Source: Planctomycetota bacterium | GTDB taxonomy: Bacteria; Planctomycetota; UBA11346 | Assembly: GCA_017302815.1 (NCBI GenBank) | Contig: JAFLCQ010000009.1 | Span: forward strand, 1 to 33,252 | Length of the DNA stretch: 33,252 nucleotides | Direction: 5' to 3' | Shown: one piece after another, positions 1-7,779 of the stretch | How the letters are laid out: each line of letters opens with the position of its first letter | How positions within the stretch are numbered: the first letter of the stretch is position 1 | Notes under the pieces: generated by a model | What the model saw: only the letters and a program-made list of their open reading frames with translations | What the model was told of the DNA's origin: nothing | Database searches by the model: none | Translations under genes and position numbers: made by a program

Positions 1-596
1 AGCAGGCGGTCGCCGCGCCGCTCGCGGTCGTCGCGCACCAGTTGGCGCAGGACGGTGCTGCGGTGCTGCGAGGTGCGCTCCAGCGCCTCGATCAGTCCGA
101 CGGTATGGATGGATGCTCCCGCAAGCGCAGCAAGGGTGGCGATGGTCGCGTCGGGAATGGCGGCGAAGGCGGCGGGATCGCGCGAATCGAGGGTGAGTGC
201 GCCGATCACCTCGCCGTGCGCGATGAGCGGGCAGCCCATGCAGGCGTGGATGCGTGCGCAGGCGTGCGGGTCGGCGAGCATCAGCCCGTCATAGGGATCG
301 GGGATGGTGCTGTCGGGGGCGAAGCGCACCGGTGCCGCCCCGCCGCCGGCGTCACGGTGGCCGAGGATGATGCCCAGGCGCGGGTGCTCGCGCGGGATCA
401 GTCGGCGGCCGGCGAGTTCGGGGACCAGTCCGCTGAAGGCGAGCGGCACCAGGGCGTCACCGTCCAGACGCAGCAGGGCGACTGCCTCGCATGGGATGAT
501 GCGCAGGACGGTGTCGATCAACCGTCGGTAGCGGTCTTCAGTTGCGAGTCCGGCGGTCAGGTCGCAGGCGAGCTGGAGCAGATCCTGGTCGAGCAT
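1..596 (-). CDS. norR: NorR, nitric-oxide-sensing sigma-54 activator (5' part only)
   Basis: This frame starts at ATG 596-594 and stays open to the window edge, giving about 198 residues. The translation matches the N-terminal GAF sensor domain of NorR. Visible landmarks are EHPRL (about 70-74), PDPYDGL (99-105), IHACMGCPL (116-124) and IGALTLD (131-137), all in the order seen in E. coli NorR. In that family a mononuclear non-heme iron in the GAF domain binds NO and releases the AAA+ domain to drive sigma-54 transcription. The AAA+ and HTH domains would lie beyond base 1 and are not visible. The gene is divergent from a hemerythrin/NO reductase operon, which is the usual arrangement of norR with its targets. 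Identification is strong; completeness cannot be judged. Confidence 0.9.
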   Translation of the reverse strand, partial: MLDQDLLQLACDLTAGLATEDRYRRLIDTVLRIIPCEAVALLRLDGDALVPLAFSGLVPELAGRRLIPREHPRLGIILGHRDAGGGAAPVRFAPDSTIPDPYDGLMLADPHACARIHACMGCPLIAHGEVIGALTLDSRDPAAFAAIPDATIATLAALAGASIHTVGLIEALERTSQHRSTVLRQLVRDDRERRGDRL

Positions 597-745
597 AGTT
601 CAATGATTGGAATGATTAGAAGGAAGGCGATTACTAGTTATGATTACTCATAGCGAGTATAAGTGTGCGTAAGTGACTGTCAATGCATGGCTGTGTATTG
701 GCTCGATCTGTGCAATGGCCCCTCAACCAACCCCGGATCACTGCC
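597..745. promoter_or_regulatory. norR / nor-operon divergent intergenic region
   Basis: These 149 bases are clearly more AT-rich than their surroundings and separate two divergent genes. They contain repeated ATGATT/GATTACT words (605-617 and 629-648), one GT-N7-AC element at 637-647 (GTTATGATTAC) and a TGAC-T-GTCA inverted repeat at 674-682. NorR enhancers are known to follow GT-N7-AC, so 637-647 is a possible but imperfect site. Only one such site was found here, whereas arrays of three are typical. Confidence 0.45.
688..703 (+). promoter_or_regulatory. Candidate sigma-54 (-24/-12) promoter for the nor operon
   Basis: The sequence TGGCTGTGTATTGGCT has the invariant GG (689-690) and GC (701-702) separated by exactly ten bases, as sigma-54 promoters require. 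Transcription would start near 713-714, about 32 bases before the ATG at 746. The -24 side (TGGC) fits well and the -12 side (TTGGCT rather than TTGCT) is fair. A NorR gene directly upstream makes a sigma-54 promoter expected here. Confidence 0.5.
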
Positions 746-1393
746 ATGCCCTCCTGCCACGACCATCTCCAGCCAGTCGACCTCACTCGCCCCAGTGCGG
801 TCAGCATCCTCTCTGGTGAGCACCGGGTCATCCTGCAGGTCATCACCTGCCTGGAGCGCATGGCGGCGCAGGCCACGCGCGAGGGGCGCATCCCTGCCGG
901 CTACGCCAGCTCGGCACTTGAGGTCATCCGCACCTTCGCCGACCGCTGCCATCACGGTAAGGAAGAGGACATCCTCTTCCCGGCCCTGGAGGCGCAGGTG
1001 CCCGGCTTCGGTCCAACCGCGGTGATGCGCGAAGAGCACGTTATCGGTCGTCAGTACGTTGCCTCCATGTATACGGCGATCAGCGCTGCCGACGTTGGCG
1101 GGTTCGTTGCCGCTGCGACCGGCTACACGGAACTGCTGCGCGGCCACATCGCCAAGGAGGACGACATCCTCTTCCGCATGGCGCAAGCGATGCTGAGTTC
1201 GGCCCAGGACGCCGCCATCCTCGCTGCCTACCGGGCGGTCGAGCACGACGACATGGGCGACGGTACGCATGAACGCCTGCTTGGTGTCGCCGACTCGATC
1301 GCCGACGTCTATGGCGTCGAACGCGCGAGCAACGATCCGCAGACCTTCGCCCTCCTCACCGCCGTGTGCGGCTGCCACACGGAAAAGGCCTAA
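746..1393 (+). CDS. Hemerythrin (HHE) domain protein, first gene of nor operon
   Basis: The 215-residue protein is a hemerythrin-fold non-heme di-iron protein. Ligand-type residues are in order: His26 (GEHR), His70 and Glu74 (HHGKEED), His98 (EEH) and His134/Glu138 (HIAKED). Family members bind O2 or NO or store iron; the position between norR and NO reductase suggests NO or iron handling. The frame opens upstream at 683, but ATG 746 is chosen because the paralogue at 8441-9085 begins with the same MPSCH motif and because 746 lies just downstream of the sigma-54 element. A Cys-rich CGCH tail ends the protein, also echoed in the paralogue. The next gene starts 4 bases after the stop. Exact biochemical role is inferred. 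Confidence 0.85.
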   Translation: MPSCHDHLQPVDLTRPSAVSILSGEHRVILQVITCLERMAAQATREGRIPAGYASSALEVIRTFADRCHHGKEEDILFPALEAQVPGFGPTAVMREEHVIGRQYVASMYTAISAADVGGFVAAATGYTELLRGHIAKEDDILFRMAQAMLSSAQDAAILAAYRAVEHDDMGDGTHERLLGVADSIADVYGVERASNDPQTFALLTAVCGCHTEKA

Positions 1394-1397
1394 TCCC

Positions 1398-1679
1398 ATG
1401 CACAACTGCTCCATTCCCGAGCCGATCGCCGATCGTGCCGCCGAACTTTCCCGCCTCCGCCTGCTGGCGCGCAAGGTCGCCCTGGTGCATGGGGGACACC
1501 ATCCGGCGATGAAGGAACTAGCCACCGCGGTCGACCGCATTGCAGACGCGCCGCAGACAACGATCGCGGACTCCGATCACGCTCAGCTCCACCAGTTGAC
1601 CGCTGCCTACACGCCGTGGCCCGAAGCCTGTGGGTCGGTGCGCGCCCTCTTCGCTGGTCTGCACGCCCTCCGCTCCTGA
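1398..1679 (+). CDS. Shrunken RIC-like (YtfE/ScdA) protein lacking most iron ligands
   Basis: This 93-residue protein resembles two separated pieces of a RIC hemerythrin domain joined together. Residues around 19-45 contain KVALVHGGHHPAMKEL, like the first ligand helix of RIC (VHGxxHPEL). Residues 60-92 contain HAQLHQLTAAYTP...ACGSVRALFAGL, like the stretch before the last RIC helix. The central HxxxE helix and the final HxHLENN helix are absent, so the usual di-iron site cannot form in a monomer. It starts 4 bases after the hemerythrin stop and sits 22 bases before norB, so it is co-transcribed. It may be a vestige, a partner subunit, or a small regulator. The RIC resemblance was judged by eye. 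Confidence 0.65.
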   Translation: MHNCSIPEPIADRAAELSRLRLLARKVALVHGGHHPAMKELATAVDRIADAPQTTIADSDHAQLHQLTAAYTPWPEACGSVRALFAGLHALRS

Positions 1680-1701
1680 TATTCCTGACCTGGACCACTC
1701 C

Positions 1702-3969
1702 ATGACCAATCGCCGCCTCTGGCTCTTCCTCGGCCTCACCGTCGGGGCCACCTTCCTTCTGCTCGGCTTCTTCGGCCGTGAGGTCTACCGCCAAGCGCCG
1801 CCGATTCCCACGGCGGTGGTCACCAGCGATGGTCGCACGCTGTTCACCGAGGATGACATCCTGACCGGCCAGCAGGTCTACCAGTCGATCGGCGGCCAGC
1901 AGGTCGGCACCGTGTGGGGCCACGGTGCCTACGTCGCGCCTGACTGGTCGGCCGATCAGTTGCATCGCGAGGCGACCGGTCTGTTGGAACTCTGGGCCAA
2001 GGCCGAGGGTTCGACCTACGCGGCTCTGCCGCCCGAGCGCCAGGCCGGCCTGCGCGAGCGGGTCAAGCGCGAGCTGCGCACCAACACGCATGACGCCGCC
2101 AACGGGCGCATCACCGTCTCCGCCGAGCGCGCCGCGGTGATGGCCGAAGTGGCCGCGCACTACGACGCGATCTTCGGCGTCAGCACCGACCCCGCGGTAC
2201 TCAAACTGCGCGACGCCTACGCCATCCACGACACCGCCATCCCCGACGCCGGACGGCGCAGCAAGCTCACCGCCTTCTTCTGGTGGACCGCGTGGAGTTG
2301 CGCCACCGAACGTCACGGCTCGAACGTCACCTACACCAACAACTGGCCGCATGAACCGCTGATCGGCAACGTCCCGACCACCGCCAACCTGCTGTGGTCG
2401 CTGATCTCGATCGTCGTGCTGCTCGCCGCCATCGGCGGACTGGTCTATTGGCAGGCATACCACCACGAGGACGAGAAGCTTGCCGCCCCAGCGCGCGATC
2501 CGCTCGACGGCTTCGCGCTCACGCCGTCGATGAAGGTGACCCTGGCCTACGGCGCGGCGGTCATCGGCCTGTTCCTCCTGCAGATCGTCTTCGGCATCAT
2601 CACCGCCCATTACGGCGTCGAAGGCCGGGCCTTCTACGGCTACGACCTGTCGAGCTGGCTGCCCTACGCCGTCACCCGCACCTGGCACATCCAGCTTGGC
2701 ATCTTCTGGATCGCCACCGCCTTCCTCGCTGCCGGATTGTTTCTGGCGCCGGTGGTCGGCGGCCGCGAGCCACGCTTCCAGGCAGCCGGGGTGTGGTTCC
2801 TGCTCATCGCCTTGGTCGTCATCGTGGTCGGCAGCCTGGCCGGTGAATGGGCCTCGATCATGCAGCGCATGGGACTCGACACCGGCTTCTGGTTCGGCCA
2901 CCAGGGCTACGAGTACGTCGACCTCGGCCGCTTCTGGCAGCTCTTCCTCATCGTCGGCCTGGTCCTGTGGCTCGGCCTGATGCTGCGCGGCCTGTGGCCG
3001 GCGCTCACCGCCAAGGTCGCGCCCGGGGATGTCGAAGGGTCGAACCGCAAGCAGTTGCTCATGCTCTTCGTCGGCTCCAGCGTCGCCATCGCCCTGTTCT
3101 ACGGTGCCGGCCTGTTCTACGGCGCGCGCACCCACATGTCGGTGATGGAATACTGGCGCTGGTGGGTCGTGCACCTGTGGGTCGAGGGCTTCTTCGAGGT
3201 CTTCGCCACGGTCGCGATCAGCTTCATCTTCACCCGCCTCGGGCTGGTCAGCGCGAAGTCGGCAACCCGCGCCGTGCTCTTCGCCACCGCCATCTTCCTG
3301 CTTGGCGGCATCCCCGGCACCTTCCACCACCTCTACTTCAGCGGCACGCCGGTTTCGATCATGGCGATCGGCGCCACCTTCAGCGCCCTGGAGGTCGTCC
3401 CCCTGGTGCTGATCGGCTTCGAGGCCTGGAAAAATCAGCAGATCGGCCTGGCCGCGCCGTGGGCCGCCGCCTACCGCTGGCCGATCGCCTGCTTCCTGGC
3501 CGTGGCCTTCTGGAACCTGGTCGGCGCCGGCCTGTTCGGCTTCCTCATCAACCCGCCGATCAGCCTCTACTACCTGCAGGGCCTCAACACCACGCCGGTG
3601 CACGGCCACGCCGCCCTCTTCGGGGTCTACGGCATGCTCTCGATCGGCATGGTCCTGTTCATCCTGCGCCGGGCCACCGCCGGGAAGGAGTGGAAGGACG
3701 GGGCGCTGAAGCTCGCCTTCTGGTCGCTGAACATTGGCCTCGGCCTGATGCTCGCCCTGTCGCTGCTGCCGGTGGGACTGTGGCAGGCGCATGAATCGAT
3801 CGAAGTCGGCCTGTGGTCGGCGCGCTCGGCCGAGTTCATGCAGCAGGACGCGATGCAGACCCTGCGCTGGCTGCGTGTCGTCGGCGACACCATCTTCGCC
3901 ATCGGCGGCATAGCCTTGGCTTGGTTCGCTCTTGGTCTGTGGACCGGCTGGTCGATCCGGAAAGGGTGA
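1702..3969 (+). CDS. norB: Quinol-dependent nitric oxide reductase (qNOR, single subunit)
   Basis: The 755-residue product reduces two NO to N2O using quinol, in the cytoplasmic membrane. The length and layout fit qNOR (NorB/NorZ): an N-terminal helix, a roughly 200-residue periplasmic domain resembling a heme-less NorC, then about 12 transmembrane helices of the heme-copper oxidase fold. Likely ligands are His329 (TWHIQLG, low-spin heme), His491 with Glu495/Glu499 (HLWVEGFFE), His542-His543 (GTFHHLYFS) for the non-heme iron, and His634/His636 (HGHAALFG) for the hemes. ATG 1702 is chosen over in-frame upstream ATG 1630 because 1630 lies inside the preceding gene and 1702 begins a clean signal-anchor helix. 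A radical SAM gene follows after 3 bases. Confidence 0.95.
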   Translation: MTNRRLWLFLGLTVGATFLLLGFFGREVYRQAPPIPTAVVTSDGRTLFTEDDILTGQQVYQSIGGQQVGTVWGHGAYVAPDWSADQLHREATGLLELWAKAEGSTYAALPPERQAGLRERVKRELRTNTHDAANGRITVSAERAAVMAEVAAHYDAIFGVSTDPAVLKLRDAYAIHDTAIPDAGRRSKLTAFFWWTAWSCATERHGSNVTYTNNWPHEPLIGNVPTTANLLWSLISIVVLLAAIGGLVYWQAYHHEDEKLAAPARDPLDGFALTPSMKVTLAYGAAVIGLFLLQIVFGIITAHYGVEGRAFYGYDLSSWLPYAVTRTWHIQLGIFWIATAFLAAGLFLAPVVGGREPRFQAAGVWFLLIALVVIVVGSLAGEWASIMQRMGLDTGFWFGHQGYEYVDLGRFWQLFLIVGLVLWLGLMLRGLWPALTAKVAPGDVEGSNRKQLLMLFVGSSVAIALFYGAGLFYGARTHMSVMEYWRWWVVHLWVEGFFEVFATVAISFIFTRLGLVSAKSATRAVLFATAIFLLGGIPGTFHHLYFSGTPVSIMAIGATFSALEVVPLVLIGFEAWKNQQIGLAAPWAAAYRWPIACFLAVAFWNLVGAGLFGFLINPPISLYYLQGLNTTPVHGHAALFGVYGMLSIGMVLFILRRATAGKEWKDGALKLAFWSLNIGLGLMLALSLLPVGLWQAHESIEVGLWSARSAEFMQQDAMQTLRWLRVVGDTIFAIGGIALAWFALGLWTGWSIRKG

Positions 3970-3972
3970 GTC

Positions 3973-5019
3973 GTGCCACCCGACTTCAGCCAGGCCCCGA
4001 TGATCGCCATCTGGGAGGCGACCCGGGCCTGCGATCTGGCCTGCCGGCACTGCCGCGCTGAGGCGGTGCCGGGCCGGGACATCGGCGAACTGTCGACGGC
4101 GGAGGCCTGCGCCCTGCTCGACCGGATCCACGCCGATTTCGGCCCGATCCTGTTCGTGATTACCGGTGGGGATCCGCTCAAGCGCGATGATCTGGAAACG
4201 ATCATCGCGCATGGCGCCAGGCTCGGTCTGTCGATGGGGCTGACGCCCTCGGCCACGCCGTTGCTCACCGGAGAGACGCTGCGCCGTCTGCACGCCGCTG
4301 GCCTGGCGCGGCTGGCGATCAGTCTCGACGGCGCGGATGCGACGACCCATGATGCCTTTCGTGGTGTGGCGGGAACCTTCGTGCGCTCGATCCCGCTCCT
4401 GGAAGAGGCGCGGCGATTGGGTTTGTCGACCCAGATCAACAGTTCAATCGGTCGCCACAACGAGCACCAGTTACCCGCCCTGGCCCAGCTCGGCGGCCTG
4501 CTCGGTATCAGCCTGTGGTCGGTGTTCCTGCTCGTGCCCACCGGACGGGCCGGTGCCGAGATGCTGCTAACCGCTGCCGAGCACGAGCGCACCTACCGGC
4601 AACTCGCTAGCATCGCACTCGATCCGGCGACCACCTTCACGATCAAGACCACCGCAGGTCAGCCCTACTACCGGGTGTTGGAGCAGGAGCGTCGCCGACG
4701 CGGACTGACATCGCCTGTCCGCCGTGGACAGGGTGTCAATGATGGCAACGGCTTCGTATTCGTCAGCCACATTGGGGACATCTGCCCATCTGGCTTCCTG
4801 CCTCTGGCCTGCGGCAACGTACGTCATGACGACCTAGCCACGGTCTACCGCGACCACCAGACCTTTCGTCGTCTACGCACTCCGGACAAGTTGTCCGGAA
4901 AATGCGGGCGCTGCCCGTTCAATCGCGTGTGTGGCGGCAGCCGCAGTCGAACCCACGCTCTGACAGGTGACGCCTTCGCGTCGGATCCGACCTGTGTTTA
5001 TCAACCAGCAGCGGCCTGA
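3973..5019 (+). CDS. Radical SAM/SPASM protein (TIGR04053-like) coupled to norB
   Basis: This 348-residue protein starts with GTG 3973, three bases after the norB stop. The radical SAM cluster motif CxxxCxxC is at Cys20, Cys24 and Cys27 (ACDLACRHC). A GGDP motif (about 61-64) and SLDG (about 119-122) are typical of the AdoMet barrel. The C-terminal part has SPASM-type cysteines in DICPSG, KCGRCPFNRVCGG and DPTCVY, binding auxiliary Fe-S clusters. The overall pattern (WEATRACDL, TGGDPLKRDDL, LTPSATPLLT) is that of the TIGR04053 group, related to heme-modifying enzymes such as NirJ and AhbD. Its substrate is unknown. Coupling to NO reductase suggests a role in heme or cofactor maturation, or peptide modification; this is inference. 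Confidence 0.8.
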   Translation: MPPDFSQAPMIAIWEATRACDLACRHCRAEAVPGRDIGELSTAEACALLDRIHADFGPILFVITGGDPLKRDDLETIIAHGARLGLSMGLTPSATPLLTGETLRRLHAAGLARLAISLDGADATTHDAFRGVAGTFVRSIPLLEEARRLGLSTQINSSIGRHNEHQLPALAQLGGLLGISLWSVFLLVPTGRAGAEMLLTAAEHERTYRQLASIALDPATTFTIKTTAGQPYYRVLEQERRRRGLTSPVRRGQGVNDGNGFVFVSHIGDICPSGFLPLACGNVRHDDLATVYRDHQTFRRLRTPDKLSGKCGRCPFNRVCGGSRSRTHALTGDAFASDPTCVYQPAAA

Positions 5020-5050
5020 GCAGTGACCACCGTGAACAGCCATGTCGTCG

Positions 5051-5084
5051 AACAGTGAACAGTGAACAGTGAGGCTTACGCCTC
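5051..5084. repeat. Three tandem AACAGTG heptamers and a small hairpin between convergent genes
   Basis: The heptamer AACAGTG occurs three times back to back at 5051-5071. It runs directly into an inverted repeat GAGGC-TTAC-GCCTC (5071-5084), which contains the stop codon of the minus-strand chemotaxis gene. There is no T-tract, so it is a weak terminator candidate at best. It lies between the convergent radical SAM gene and the chemoreceptor gene. Confidence 0.5.
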
Positions 5085-6703
5085 CACAGTCCGTCCACCG
5101 GCCAGGCGTTGCAGTCGCGTGGCGATGGCGGCCATCGCGGTCATGGCGGTGTTGACCTCGGCACTGGTGGAGCTGGCGGACTCCATGGCTTGGCCGAGCG
5201 TCGCCAGGACGCTGGCGACATTGCGCGAGGCGGTGGCGGACTGGGCCGTGTGGTGGGAGATCTCGTCGATCCCAGTCTTGACCTCGGCGATGGCCTGAGC
5301 GATGCCCTTGGCCGCGGTTCCGGTTTCGCTGATATTACGCCCAATCTCGGCGACGATAGCGGTCTGCTCCTGGACGGCGGCGGCGGTCTGGCCCGACGAC
5401 TGGCTGAGTTGCTCAACCACGGTGGTGATGCTGGCCAACGCTTGCGAGGCCTCGTCCGACTTCCCCTGGACCATGGCAATTCGCTGACCGATGTCGCCGG
5501 CTGCTGATGCGGCCTGCTGCGCCAGTTGCTTGACTTCGCCAGCGACGACGGCGAACCCCCGGCCCGCCTCACCGGCTCGGGCCGCCTCGATCGTCGCGTT
5601 CAAGGCCAGCAGATTGGTCTGGGCGGCGATCTCAGTGATGGTCTCGGTGACCTTGCCGATGGCCGCCGCCGCCTCGTTCAGGGTATGCATCACCGCTGTC
5701 GCTGCTCCGGTCAACTCCTTGGCCTTGGTCGCCTCGGTGGCGGCGGCTGTGGCGCCCAGGCTGATCTCCTGGATCGAGGTGGTCATCTCCTCCACCGCGG
5801 CGGCTACGGCGTTGGAGGACCCAGCGAGCTGCTCAGCCGAAGCTGCCACCGTCGTTGCACCGACGGTCATCTGTTTAGCCGAGGCGGCCATGGTCGCGAT
5901 ACTGGTCGACAACTCCTCGGAGCTAGCAGCGACGCCAGTCAGGCGCGTGGACGACTCCTTGGCCTCGCGCTCCAGGTTGGCGGCGCGTCCTCCGAGAGAC
6001 TGTGTGGTGATCGACATGCGTTGGGCTGCCGAACGAACCGGACGTGCGATACCGATCGCCAGGATGAGGCCCAGCGCCAGCGAGAGGCCCACACCGACCG
6101 CTGCAACCCACAGCATGTGGCGTTGTGCTGCCGATGCCGTCGCCAAGGCCTGCGAAACGGAGGCCTTTTCCATCGTTACTCCAGCTTCAAGCAGTGACTC
6201 CAATTGCAACTCGAGGTTCCTGATGGTGTTCTTGTGTGGAGCGAGGAGCGCATTGACGCGCTGTGGGGTCATGCCGCTGCCGATGGCTTGCGGCGCAACC
6301 TCGCGCATGGTGGTCAGGTAGGCTTGGTGAGCCTTTGTCAGGCCATCGGCTTTCGACCTGCCGCTATCATTCAGGAACGCTGTATGGTTGGCGGCGGCCG
6401 ACTCGATCCGCAGTAGGCGCTCGTCCTGCGTTTCGCTGATTTTTCAAATCGTTCCAGATACTGTCGCTGACTCTTATCATCGCCGCAATTGAGGAAGAGG
6501 TCCTTTTCGAACCGGCGTTCGGTCAGCAGGCCGATATGTGCCTCCTGAATGAGCACCAGCAGGGCGACGTCGATGTGGGTCATGCGCTCCATGCTGGTGG
6601 AGGTATGGCGCAGTCCGGAAACACCCACCCAGGCGACGGCAGCGCAGATCGCAGCGATCAGGGTGAAAGCTGCCAGCAGCCGGAACATGAGGGTGAGGTG
6701 CAT
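5076..6703 (-). pseudogene. Methyl-accepting chemotaxis protein with a single-base frameshift
   Basis: Translation from ATG 6703 gives a membrane segment (about residues 8-28) and a helical periplasmic sensor (4HB-type). It then leaves frame near 6440-6444, a run of five T (five A on the coding strand). Adding one A restores ...[12 protein letters not shown]... and joins continuously to the downstream frame, which has a second membrane helix, a HAMP-like segment and the conserved MCP hairpin ([36 protein letters not shown]). The repaired protein would have 542 residues. As given, the gene yields a truncated 110-residue product. Causes could be a real mutation, phase variation or a homopolymer sequencing error. 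The position next to the hemerythrin/Rrf2 cluster hints at sensing redox or NO-related cues, but that is only inference. Confidence 0.8.
6440..6444 (-). other. Frameshift position in the chemoreceptor gene
   Basis: Five consecutive T on the plus strand (A on the coding strand). Six would keep the 4HB sensor and the signalling domain in one frame. Upstream and downstream frames are both well conserved right up to this point, so the lesion is recent or artefactual. Confidence 0.7.
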
Positions 6704-6769
6704 GTCGTCGTGTCCGCGTAGGAATGTATGGCTTCAGGAGTGTTGCAGGTTCTGTAGACTTAGCAATTT

Positions 6770-7294
6770 TTATGGCTTGACGCTTGACGCAATTCGTGTG
6801 TCTGCAGACATCAACTTTCCCAATTGAGGATGAGGAGAGGCCGACCGGGGATTCCGGGCGCTCGGTTGATGGATCGGTGTCATGTCGAGAGTCGAGATCG
6901 TAGCGTGATCCCGGCACTTCGCGACCATCGAGCCGATGTCGTTGGCGCGGAGCGAACGAACCATATCCGCCTCGATCGCAGCGAGAACCTGGTCGGCGCC
7001 GCAACCCAGGCAGTCGGCGCATGACTGGCAGATGTGCCCTGTGGGCGGTCGATCGATGGCCTGGATGATGTCCCAGAGGGAGATGGCGTTGGCCTCGCGC
7101 CGCAGACGGTACCCGCCATGCATGCCTCGTTGCGTCCGCAGGATATCCGCCAGGGCAAGCCGCTGCAGGACCTTCGTAAGGTATCCGCTGGGTATACCAG
7201 TGATCCGGGCGAGTTCCTCGGAGCCAACCCAGCCATCGCCGCGGGCCAGATGCATGACGGCCTTGATGGCGTAACGAGCAGACAAGGTGATCAT
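6770..7294 (-). CDS. Rrf2-family transcriptional regulator with CxxCxxCxxC cluster motif
   Basis: The 174-residue protein has the Rrf2 winged-helix pattern: SARYAIKAVMHLA at the start, SGYLTKVLQRLALADILRT, then RGMHGGYRLRR (wing). Cysteines at 89, 92, 95 and 98 (HICQSCADCLGCG) form a tight CxxCxxCxxC, probably an Fe-S ligand set, unlike the wider spacing of NsrR or IscR. Family members sense NO, redox or iron-sulfur status. The C-terminal 45 residues are an extra, proline- and serine-rich tail. An AGGA ribosome-binding site precedes ATG 7294. It is the last gene of the minus-strand hemerythrin run, 50 bases after the previous stop, so it may regulate that cluster. The stimulus is not deducible. 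Confidence 0.85.
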   Translation of the reverse strand: MITLSARYAIKAVMHLARGDGWVGSEELARITGIPSGYLTKVLQRLALADILRTQRGMHGGYRLRREANAISLWDIIQAIDRPPTGHICQSCADCLGCGADQVLAAIEADMVRSLRANDIGSMVAKCRDHATISTLDMTPIHQPSARNPRSASPHPQLGKLMSADTRIASSVKP

Positions 7295-7344
7295 GATGTC
7301 CTGTTTTTCTGTATGGACGTACTGGCGGTCGCAGTAGCCAGTGT

Positions 7345-7779
7345 TTAGGCGCCGACGGATCCCAGCGTGCGCGGGAAATCGGCAAGGGACTGCTCGATCA
7401 AGCCATGCTGCTCGTCAACGGTGACATGCTGCTCGATCAGGGGTAGCAGCAGGCGTTCCTCGTCGACAATGCGACGAGAAATAGCAGCCAAGGCGCGTCG
7501 GACGCTCTGACCGTCGCGGCGTGCTTTGGCCCGACACCAGTCATCGACCGAGCGCGCATCACCGGTCAACCATTGGCGTGGCAGCCAGTTGCGAATAGCC
7601 GGAATCACGATGCGATCCTCGAAGCGCAAATGGTAGATGATATAGGTGCGCACGTCTTCGGCATCGGCACCGGGTGTCGATGTGGTGTCATCACCCACAT
7701 AGCAGGCCATCAACGCAAGGCGGACCAGACGATGCTCCCGGCGCAGCAAGTCGCACAGCGGGTATCGGGGGGCGATCAT
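7345..7779 (-). CDS. Degenerate hemerythrin-like protein
   Basis: The 144-residue protein has a four-helix hemerythrin-like layout: RREHRLVRLALM (His16), YHLRFEDRIVIPAI (an HxxxE pair) and a last helix ending DEERLLLPLIEQH. The central EHD-type ligand is not obvious and the last helix has Glu but not the usual HxxxE/D. The iron site may therefore be incomplete or mononuclear. The ATG overlaps the stop of the RIC-like gene by four bases (ATGA), showing translational coupling. Function is probably linked to its hemerythrin partners in NO or iron handling. Confidence 0.7.
   Translation of the reverse strand: MIAPRYPLCDLLRREHRLVRLALMACYVGDDTTSTPGADAEDVRTYIIYHLRFEDRIVIPAIRNWLPRQWLTGDARSVDDWCRAKARRDGQSVRRALAAISRRIVDEERLLLPLIEQHVTVDEQHGLIEQSLADFPRTLGSVGA

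Noticed and set aside
1390-4350. Very long open frame on the minus strand (about 986 codons)
   Set aside because: Low-complexity Arg/Gly/Asp/Glu-rich translation lying opposite norB and the radical SAM gene, which have clear family motifs; an artefact of GC-rich codon use.
5071-5084. Intrinsic terminator between radical SAM and chemoreceptor genes
   Set aside because: Only a 5-bp stem and no T-run; listed as a repeat instead.
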